64,000 bases of DNA from positions 62,001 to 126,000 of the forward strand of contig CALBZA010000083.1 of assembly GCA_937890005.1 (NCBI GenBank). Reading direction: 5' to 3'. Positions within the stretch are counted from its first letter, which is position 1; the number at the start of each line of letters is the position of its first letter. This stretch comes from an uncultured Verrucomicrobia subdivision 3 bacterium. GTDB taxonomy: Bacteria; Verrucomicrobiota; Verrucomicrobiia; Limisphaerales; DASXHY01. The notes beneath the pieces were generated by a model that saw nothing but the letters and a program-made list of their open reading frames with translations, did not search any database and was not told the origin of the DNA. The translations under genes and the position numbers were made by a program. Of the stretch, positions 42,643-49,854 are shown one piece after another.

Positions 42643-44868
42643 ATGGCCGACGAAAAAGAAATAGAAAAAGCGCTCTTCGACGCCGCGCTCAACATGAGCG
42701 TGGAGTTGCGTGGTGCATTTCTGGATCAGGCCTGCGCGGACAACCCTTCACTTCGCCGGCGGATCGAACGGCTTCTTCAACTTCAAGCTCCTGCTGAAGA
42801 GTTTTTCCGCACAGGCCCGGTGCTGGTGGAGAGCCAGGAACAGCCGATTTCCCATCCTCGAAACGGCGATTCCAGTCCTACGGAGGAATCAAAGGAAGGT
42901 GATGTTTCGTCCGTTGTGATCGGACGTTACCGGCTTGTCCGACGGTTGGGCGAAGGCGGCTGCGGTGTGGTCTATCTCGCCGAACAGGAAGAACCGGTGC
43001 GCCGCCGCGTGGCGTTGAAGATCATCCGGCTCGGCATGGACACCGAGCGCGTGATCGCGCGATTCGAAGCCGAGCGTCAGGCGTTGGCGCTCATGGATCA
43101 TCCGAACATCGCCCACGTGCTCGACGCGGGTTCCACCGACTCCGGGCGACCTTTCTTCGTGATGGAACTGGTCTCGGGAACGAAGATCACCGATTACTGC
43201 AACGAGAACCGGTTGAGTCTTCGTGAGCGACTGGAATTGTTCATTCCGATCTGCCACGCGATTCAGCACGCGCATCAGAAGGGAATCATTCATCGCGACA
43301 TCAAGCCGTCGAACGTTCTCGTGACATTGAACGACGGAAAGCCGGTTCCCAAGGTGATCGATTTCGGCATTGCGAAAGCGACGCAAGGCCGGCTCACCGA
43401 CAACACACTTTACACGGCTGCAGATCAATTCATCGGCACACCCGCTTACATGAGCCCCGAGCAGGCGGAGGCCAGCGGACTGGACGTCGATACGCGGAGC
43501 GACATCTACAGCCTCGGCGTGTTGTTGTATGAACTCGTCACCGGACGCACTCCTTTCGATTCGCATGAGCTGTTGAAATCGGGCGTGGATGCAATGCGGA
43601 AAACATTGCGCGACCGTGAACCGCGTCCGCCCAGTACGCTGCTCACCACGCTCGGCAACACTGAACTTCGCACCGTCGCGGCCCAGCATCTTGCCGATCC
43701 GCCGCGGTTGATTTCCCTCGTCAAGGGCGACCTGGACTGGATCGTCATGAAGGCGCTGGAGAAGGATCGTCGTCGTCGCTACGACACAGCCAATGGTTTG
43801 GCGATGGATGTTCAGCGGTATCTGAACAACGAACCGATCTTTGCCCGCCCGCCGAGCCGGTTGTATCGCCTCGGAAAACTGGTTCGGAGAAATCGTCTAA
43901 CCTTCACCGCGATTCTCGGAATCACGCTGTCGCTCTTCGCCGGGCTTGGAACTTCAACATGGCTGCTTCTCCGCGAACGCGATGCGCGGCGCCGCGCTGT
44001 CGAGGCCGAGCAGCAACAGATTCATCTTCGCCGCGAAGCGGACGATTTGCGTCAACGTGCGGAAAACCGGCAGAAGCTGACCGAGGCGCTCGTTTACCTC
44101 AGTCGCGACCGTATTGCCGAAGCCGATCTGCTGGTTTCCGGCATCCCGGCACAGGAGCCGAATCTCGAGTTTGCCGAGCTGTTCCGGACGCTTGGCGAAT
44201 GGCACGCAATAAACGGGCGCTGGAAACTGGCGGTCGAGCGTTTCGAAGTGTTGCTCCAGCTGAATCAGCCGGACGACAAGGATGTCACGACGCTGGATTA
44301 TTTGCGTTACGGACCGCTGTTGCTTGAGATCGATGATGCCGACGCTTACGAAGAATTTCGGAGGTCGGCCGTGGAGCATTTCGTTCAGACGACCAATCCG
44401 ATTCCTGCGGAACGCGTGTTGAAGGTCAGCCTGCTCACACCGGCAAATCGTGACCTGTTGGTTGCATTGGAGCCGCTGGCGCAAACCGCATTGGACTCGC
44501 TCAACGAACCGCCGTCCTCGATGGCGAACTGGCCCCGGTCGCTGGCGGCGTGGCGTTGTTTCTCGCTGGCGCTGATGGATTACCGGTGTGGCGACTTTGA
44601 TACGGTGGAAACGTGGTATGAACGTTCGATCAGCTATGAAAAGGGGAACCATGCGCGGACGGTCAACTTCCAGGTGGTTCGTGCCATGGCGCGGTTGAGT
44701 GCCGGCGATCGGGAGCGGGCGCGCATCGAACTCGCCCAGGCACGTCAAGCGATCGGTGAGCGAATGAATACGCTGCCGATGGATACTTCCTCCGGCTTCT
44801 GGTTTGACTGGGTTTTTGCGAACATTCTCGTTCGTGAAGCGGAAGAATTGATGAAGGTCCCGCACTGA
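42643..44868 (+). CDS. Membrane Ser/Thr protein kinase paired with ECF sigma factor
   Basis: A 741-residue kinase. The kinase domain is about residues 88-400: Gly loop LGEGGCGVVYLAEQ, VALKII, catalytic loop HRDIKPSN, DFGIAK, and GTPAYMSPEQAE. A membrane helix follows (LTFTAILGITLSLFAGLGTS, about 420-445), then a periplasmic region with coiled-coil and TPR-like helices. The N-terminal 80 residues are typical of kinases linked to Sigma70_ECF. The adjacency and order suggest phosphorylation of, or signalling to, the sigma factor encoded just upstream. Confidence 0.92.
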   Translation: MADEKEIEKALFDAALNMSVELRGAFLDQACADNPSLRRRIERLLQLQAPAEEFFRTGPVLVESQEQPISHPRNGDSSPTEESKEGDVSSVVIGRYRLVRRLGEGGCGVVYLAEQEEPVRRRVALKIIRLGMDTERVIARFEAERQALALMDHPNIAHVLDAGSTDSGRPFFVMELVSGTKITDYCNENRLSLRERLELFIPICHAIQHAHQKGIIHRDIKPSNVLVTLNDGKPVPKVIDFGIAKATQGRLTDNTLYTAADQFIGTPAYMSPEQAEASGLDVDTRSDIYSLGVLLYELVTGRTPFDSHELLKSGVDAMRKTLRDREPRPPSTLLTTLGNTELRTVAAQHLADPPRLISLVKGDLDWIVMKALEKDRRRRYDTANGLAMDVQRYLNNEPIFARPPSRLYRLGKLVRRNRLTFTAILGITLSLFAGLGTSTWLLLRERDARRRAVEAEQQQIHLRREADDLRQRAENRQKLTEALVYLSRDRIAEADLLVSGIPAQEPNLEFAELFRTLGEWHAINGRWKLAVERFEVLLQLNQPDDKDVTTLDYLRYGPLLLEIDDADAYEEFRRSAVEHFVQTTNPIPAERVLKVSLLTPANRDLLVALEPLAQTALDSLNEPPSSMANWPRSLAAWRCFSLALMDYRCGDFDTVETWYERSISYEKGNHARTVNFQVVRAMARLSAGDRERARIELAQARQAIGERMNTLPMDTSSGFWFDWVFANILVREAEELMKVPH

Positions 44869-45089
44869 ACGGCCCGTCCCGTCTCTTTTTTGATAAATTT
44901 CGTTTCGCCTGTCGGGTTCTCGCCGTGTTTTCCGCTACTTCGGGAAGAACCCAATATGTATTTCGAGCTATTGGATTTCCTGAAACTGCTGCCCTTCAAG
45001 CTGTCAGCCTGGGTGGCGTTTTTCTGTTTTCCGGAATCACCTGAAAAGTCGTTTCCCACATCGTTTCCCAACTCAACCCAAACCCAACC

Positions 45090-47984
45090 ATGAAACGTAT
45101 TCCAAAAAACGGCATTCTCACTCCATGCCGGCTTCTCGTTGCGACGGCTGTTACCGGTCTGATGCTGACCCGTCCGGCTTCTGCGGTGACGCTTACCCTC
45201 ACGACCACGCCTCCGGAGCCGGGAATTCATGACGTTTACAATTTCGAAGGCGCGATCAATGACGATGCCAATGTCGGAAACGGAAATGACGCCAACACCT
45301 ACGTCGCCGGCGATCGCGCGACGCAGGGGCAAACATTTACCACCGGCGCGAATCCTTCGGGTTACGTGTTGACCGATGTCTGGATTCGGCACGCTGGATA
45401 CACGGCTGCCGCCACCACGGGAAACGGAACGTTCTGGAACATGGGCAACGGCGGCGTCTGGGTTTTGCGCATCACGGATCCATCAAAGAACGGTCAGGCT
45501 GGATTCGTTCTCCGTAGTGAAACCTACGTTTCGAACGGAACGGAAAACGGCGGCGGCATCTGGAATGGTGGTGGAAATCTCGGTGACGACAACTGGCTGC
45601 ATTTTACTCTTGCCACGCCGGTTCAGGTTTCCCCGGGAACGGAATACGGCATCGATCTCACCGCAACCGGCAGCCCGGGGCTCAACTACTTCGAATGGCT
45701 CGGCAATCGGACCAACGTTTTAGGCACAGGCACGGCTTATACCGGAACCACCGCCGCCACGCCGGGAAATACTGTTAATCTCGTCACGGGGGATCGCGTG
45801 TTTCTGGTCCAGCTTGGAACCTTCGTGCCGGCTGTTGCGCCGGAATTGACGTCGCCGCTGCGGTTTGTCGAACCGGGCCAGACTGTTCAAGTGGTGGCAA
45901 CCATTCCAACCGTCGCCAACTCGAGCCAGCCGGCAACGCTTGTTCTCACCAATAACAATCCCGGAATTTTGAGCCTTCCCGGAGGCGCGAGCACGATCAC
46001 GCTGAACTACGCACAGGGAGCGACAAACGTTCAGACGTTCAATGTTCAGGTTCTCGCCAATGGCATTGGGACACTGTCGGTCGTGACCAACACGTCCTTC
46101 TCCGACGCATCGCTTCAGATCGGCACACCGGTCCTGGCGGAAGAGCAGTTCAAGTACGATCAATTCAACGAACCCTGGCTCGATCAGGCTTCCGGCGGAA
46201 CCGGATTTTCTGAACCGTGGTCGCAGCCGACCTTCGCGGACTTCATCATCAGCGGACTCGAATACACTGCCGATGCTGCCACGCTCACCACGTCAAGCAA
46301 TGCAGTGGTTGTCAACGGGAACGGAAACGAAGCGTTCCGGCTTTTGAATGGCACCTACGGCGGTGTAGGTGGCGGAACGGTTTATGTCGGTTTCCTTGTG
46401 CAGGCTCCCGGCGGCATTTTCGATTGGGGCGGCTTCTCGCTGTTCAACGGGCCGGGCTCGGAGAATCTCTTCATGGGTTTGGTGAACAGTCTGTCCACGA
46501 GCGATACGTGGGGATTTCTCCAGGGCGGCATTGTGCGAATGGATTTTCCGGGCAGCGTCATGCCCGGGCCGCAGACCGATTTTCTTGTCTATCGCATCGA
46601 TTTCCCGGCAACCAACGGCGGCCCGGCGGTCGTCAGCCTCTATGCAAACCCGCCGTTGAACAGCAACGAACCTTACACGCCGACAGGTTCGGCAACGGTC
46701 AATAACTTCACATTCGACCGCATCCGGATGGGAACTGCGGAGACACTTTACTTCGATGAAATCCGGATCGGCACGCGCTGGACCGACGTAATGAAATTCT
46801 CAGGCACGCCGCAACCGCTGCCGCCTCCAACGCCGACGCTGACAGTGCCGTCCCGATTTGTGCCCATCGGCGGCAGCGCGACGGTCACTGTCACTGTTCC
46901 CACCAACGCGCCTCGACCGTTGAGCATGGTGATCAGCAACGACAATCCCGCGTCGTTCAGCATCAGCACAACCAACGCGGAACTGACCTCGCTGACCTTT
47001 GGCGTCGGTGCGACGAACGTGCAGAGCTTTACGGTGCAAGGCACGGGCGAAGGCATTGCAACCCTGACCGTGATTTCCAACGCCACGATCAACACCGCCA
47101 TGCTCAACATCGCGGCGCAGGTTCAGGCTGCCGAGTCGTTCGAATACGAAGAAGGATTCGGGCTGCCGGGGTTGGACGGAGGCATTGGTTTCGATGTGAA
47201 CTTTTGGACCGGATTCGGCAGCGTGGTCAGTCCGGGACTCACATATCCGGGGCTGGTGACTTCCAGCAACGCGGCCAATATCGCGGGCGGTGATGCTGAC
47301 CGGCAGTTCTCAAGCATTTCGGGAACATTCGGTGGTGCAGGCGGCGGAACGGTCTGGATCAGTTTCCTGGCGCAAGGTGAGTTCCCCGAAACGCCCGGTT
47401 ACGCGGGTGTATCGTTCCTGAACGGATCGGCGGTGCCATTGTTCATGGGATTGAACACAACGGCGCCGAACAACGGAAAATGGGGATTCACCGGCTCCGC
47501 ACAGGGACAGGACGCCAGCTTCCCGGACAGCGTTACTCCAGGCACGAACACGAGCCTGCTCGTTTACAGAATCGATTTCCCGCAATCCGGCGATCTCGCC
47601 CAGGTGACGTTTTATGCCAATCCAACCGTAGGACCCAATCCGCCTTCAAGCCCGAGCGGTTCGGGTGCGGTGCGCAATTTCAACTTCACGGGAATTCGCA
47701 TCGGTTCCGATTTTGGAATGACCTTTGACGAAATCCGCGTGGGTGCGACGTGGGCCTCAGTCATTCCGGCGGGTGCGACCGCCACATTGAAGATTGAGCC
47801 GGTTTCGCCAACACAGGTGCGCATTTCGTGGCCTGCGGCGTTGACCGGCTACACGCTCCAGAGCAGCACGAACATCGTGACTGGCTGGGGCGCGGCGGGA
47901 TTGACCGAAAGCACGCAGGGTGAAGATCGCGTCGTCACGGATAACATCACCGGAACGGCGAAGTTCTATCGCCTCTCGCAATGA
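45090..47984 (+). CDS. Large secreted beta-rich protein with tandem modules
   Basis: A 964-residue secreted protein with a signal peptide ending near PASAVT. Residues 30-250 form one domain (choice-of-anchor-like, with DVWIRHAGYT and EYGIDLTATGSPGLNYFEW). Two tandem modules follow, each an Ig-like stretch (FVEPGQTVQVVATIP; FVPIGGSATVTVTVP) plus a LamG-like domain ending DEIRIGTRW or DEIRVGATW. The C-terminal 60 residues (RISWPAALTGYTLQSSTNIV ... AKFYRLSQ) resemble the tail modules of the giant protease at 12073-19131. No PEP-CTERM tag. Ligand unknown; adhesin or surface-associated role is inference. Confidence 0.75.
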   Translation: MKRIPKNGILTPCRLLVATAVTGLMLTRPASAVTLTLTTTPPEPGIHDVYNFEGAINDDANVGNGNDANTYVAGDRATQGQTFTTGANPSGYVLTDVWIRHAGYTAAATTGNGTFWNMGNGGVWVLRITDPSKNGQAGFVLRSETYVSNGTENGGGIWNGGGNLGDDNWLHFTLATPVQVSPGTEYGIDLTATGSPGLNYFEWLGNRTNVLGTGTAYTGTTAATPGNTVNLVTGDRVFLVQLGTFVPAVAPELTSPLRFVEPGQTVQVVATIPTVANSSQPATLVLTNNNPGILSLPGGASTITLNYAQGATNVQTFNVQVLANGIGTLSVVTNTSFSDASLQIGTPVLAEEQFKYDQFNEPWLDQASGGTGFSEPWSQPTFADFIISGLEYTADAATLTTSSNAVVVNGNGNEAFRLLNGTYGGVGGGTVYVGFLVQAPGGIFDWGGFSLFNGPGSENLFMGLVNSLSTSDTWGFLQGGIVRMDFPGSVMPGPQTDFLVYRIDFPATNGGPAVVSLYANPPLNSNEPYTPTGSATVNNFTFDRIRMGTAETLYFDEIRIGTRWTDVMKFSGTPQPLPPPTPTLTVPSRFVPIGGSATVTVTVPTNAPRPLSMVISNDNPASFSISTTNAELTSLTFGVGATNVQSFTVQGTGEGIATLTVISNATINTAMLNIAAQVQAAESFEYEEGFGLPGLDGGIGFDVNFWTGFGSVVSPGLTYPGLVTSSNAANIAGGDADRQFSSISGTFGGAGGGTVWISFLAQGEFPETPGYAGVSFLNGSAVPLFMGLNTTAPNNGKWGFTGSAQGQDASFPDSVTPGTNTSLLVYRIDFPQSGDLAQVTFYANPTVGPNPPSSPSGSGAVRNFNFTGIRIGSDFGMTFDEIRVGATWASVIPAGATATLKIEPVSPTQVRISWPAALTGYTLQSSTNIVTGWGAAGLTESTQGEDRVVTDNITGTAKFYRLSQ

Positions 47985-48034
47985 GCCTTCGGCAAAATTC
48001 AATCGGAGAAACCAAACCCAAACAAAGGAACCAA

Positions 48035-48733
48035 ATGAGACGTACACCACGACTGGCTGCGTGTGGCGTGATGGCGCTGACGGCGTCAGTCGCCCACGCA
48101 GATCTGCAGATCACCAACGGAAACTTCCAGAACAACGCACCGGCCGCCAACACCTGGGATGTGGACAGCTGGTTCAACTCGCTCCCAACAGCGAGTGGCC
48201 AGGAAAACAATTGGTGGTGGGAAGGCACCTGGTACGGTCCCACCTTTTCGCCAAATGGTACATCGGTGATGGGCCTCGGCTACATGTTCACGACGACGCA
48301 TTGGGCGTATCAGAACATCGGAGTCAATGACGGCGGTCTGACATCGCTGACGCTCCAGTTCGACATCGGATCATTCACCGATGCCGGCGGTCCGCGTGAT
48401 CTTGGCGTGACGCTCGCGATCTATCAGGCACCGGGTTCCTTCATCGGTGCGGATGACATCGATATTGTTGGTGCGGACGGAGTGACGCTGATCGATTCCG
48501 TTTCTCTCACGACCGGTCCGTTGGCGCCGGGAGGCATTGTGACGAAACAAGCGACATTGAATCTCGGCACAGCAAATGGAACCGATCCGCTATTTTTGCG
48601 GTTTGTGAACTTCTCAACCGGCACAGGCGAACCCTGGACCGCCATCGACAACATCCAGATCGTTCCTGAACCATCCGCATTTGCACTGGTCGCGTTAGCG
48701 GGCTTTGGTTTTCTGATTCGTCGCCGTGTTTGA
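48035..48733 (+). CDS. PEP-CTERM sorting-domain protein
   Basis: A 232-residue secreted protein: basic start MRRTPR, signal peptide ending near AHADL, beta-rich domain (NWWWEGTWYGPTFSPNGTSV; LQFDIGSFTDAGG) and C-terminal tag VPEPSAFALVALAGFGFL followed by IRRRV. Predicted to be handled by an exosortase system located elsewhere. The ATG at 48035 gives the signal peptide; 18 codons of upstream frame do not. Its domain is similar in character to the PEP-CTERM protein at 32257-32892. Confidence 0.9.
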   Translation: MRRTPRLAACGVMALTASVAHADLQITNGNFQNNAPAANTWDVDSWFNSLPTASGQENNWWWEGTWYGPTFSPNGTSVMGLGYMFTTTHWAYQNIGVNDGGLTSLTLQFDIGSFTDAGGPRDLGVTLAIYQAPGSFIGADDIDIVGADGVTLIDSVSLTTGPLAPGGIVTKQATLNLGTANGTDPLFLRFVNFSTGTGEPWTAIDNIQIVPEPSAFALVALAGFGFLIRRRV

Positions 48734-48749
48734 ACGCGTCAGTCCCATC

Positions 48750-48792
48750 CGGCTCGGCTGCGTTGAGAATGCGCAGTCGAGCCGTTCTTTTT
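48750..48792 (+). terminator. Rho-independent terminator after PEP-CTERM gene
   Basis: CGGCTCGGCTGCG and CGCAGTCGAGCCG form a 13-bp stem with one G-U pair and a 9-base loop, followed by TTCTTTTT. Confidence 0.85.
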
Positions 48793-48974
48793 GAAACGAA
48801 CTTCAAATTCCACCGGGTCGTGGCCGCCGAGGTGAGGAGTCGGTAACTCCTGTTTTCTTTCGCTCGTTGGCTTCCTTACTTCAGCGACTACGACCATTGA
48901 AGTCGTTTCTAAACAAAGAAAGAGTACGAGGAATAATTGACATTGGTGAAGCAAACTGGATGATTCGGGAACTT

Positions 48975-49202
48975 ATGTCGTATTCTGTATCTGCCTCACA
49001 GCTGCGCAAAGCAGCAGTTATTGCTCAAAGAATTGAGAAGCTTCAGGCTCAACTGAACGAAATCCTCGGCGGTGCGCCAGCGTCCTCGTCTGTAAACAAA
49101 GACGCAGCGAAGCCAAAACGGAAACTCAGTGCTGCTGCACGCGCGAAGATCGCGGCCGCACAAAGGGCTCGCTGGGCGAAGCAAAAGCAGAAGCAAAAGT
49201 AA
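48975..49202 (+). CDS. Small basic Ala/Lys-rich DNA-binding-like protein
   Basis: A 75-residue protein: a helical N-terminal half (SASQLRKAAVIAQRIEKLQA) and a basic tail with KRKLSAAARAKIAAAQRARW. The tail pattern (Leu-Ser-x-x-x-Arg-x-x-Ile-x-x-Ala...Arg-Trp) recurs in small proteins of Verrucomicrobia and Acidobacteria that are often annotated as histone-like, but no function is established. The start MSYSVSA is preferred to a longer frame covering presumed 5' leader. A terminator follows after 38 bases; the remaining gap to the tRNA shows nothing recognisable. Confidence 0.65.
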   Translation: MSYSVSASQLRKAAVIAQRIEKLQAQLNEILGGAPASSSVNKDAAKPKRKLSAAARAKIAAAQRARWAKQKQKQK

Positions 49203-49240
49203 GACGATCAATTCCCGCTGAGCTACTGTTTGAAAATCAA

Positions 49241-49273
49241 AGACCCGCAGTATCCATCCTGCGGGTCTTTTTT
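49241..49273 (+). terminator. Rho-independent terminator
   Basis: AGACCCGCAG, 8-base loop, CTGCGGGTCT, then five Ts: a perfect 10-bp stem after the small basic gene. Confidence 0.9.
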
Positions 49274-49535
49274 ATTATAAGTGGATTCAAATTCACGGGG
49301 CAGACCGGCATAAGGAGAAGGAAAGTTTCCCGCGGCTCAAACATGGGGCAGGCAGTTCTGTTGTTCTGCTGTTTTGGAAATTCACCGTGAGAACGAGGAT
49401 AGTGATGCTCCCTGAACCGTCTTGCTGAACAGTGCGGAAATACTCCGAACTGCGTAGAAAATACATAGAGTTCGGCTTGAGCTTGAAGTGCCGGACCCTC
49501 GAAAACGCTCGACGTTATTGGTGAAACTAAAGAAG

Positions 49536-49626
49536 TGGCGGAGAGAGGGGGATTCGAACCCCCGATAGGCTTTTGACCTATTCACGCTTTCCAGGCGTGC
49601 GCTTTAAACCACTCAGCCATCTCTCC
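49536..49626 (-). tRNA. tRNA-Ser (anticodon GGA)
   Basis: A 91-base class II tRNA with encoded CCA. Acceptor GGAGAGA pairs with TCTCTCC, discriminator G. The anticodon stem is CACGC/GCGTG with loop CTGGAAA, so the anticodon is GGA, which reads TCC and TCT. A long variable arm (AATAGGTCAAAAGCCTATC) marks serine. The T arm is GGGGGTTCGAATCCCCC. Confidence 0.97.
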
Positions 49627-49854
49627 GCTGAGCCGCTAAGATTGATTGCGGCGGTTCAAAAAACAAGCTTTAGAATTCGATGCCAAGTGAATTCCGCAAT
49701 TCGATCTGAACTTCACACCACTTTGCACGGCAGGCCTTTCCAGCTCCCGGTGGACGCGATTTTCCAGTCCCGAGTTGCAGAATGGAGTTCGAGGAGTTCG
49801 ACACGGCACTCGAAAGTGCTGCTAACGGCACGCTAAAATGCATCGGCGGCAGCT

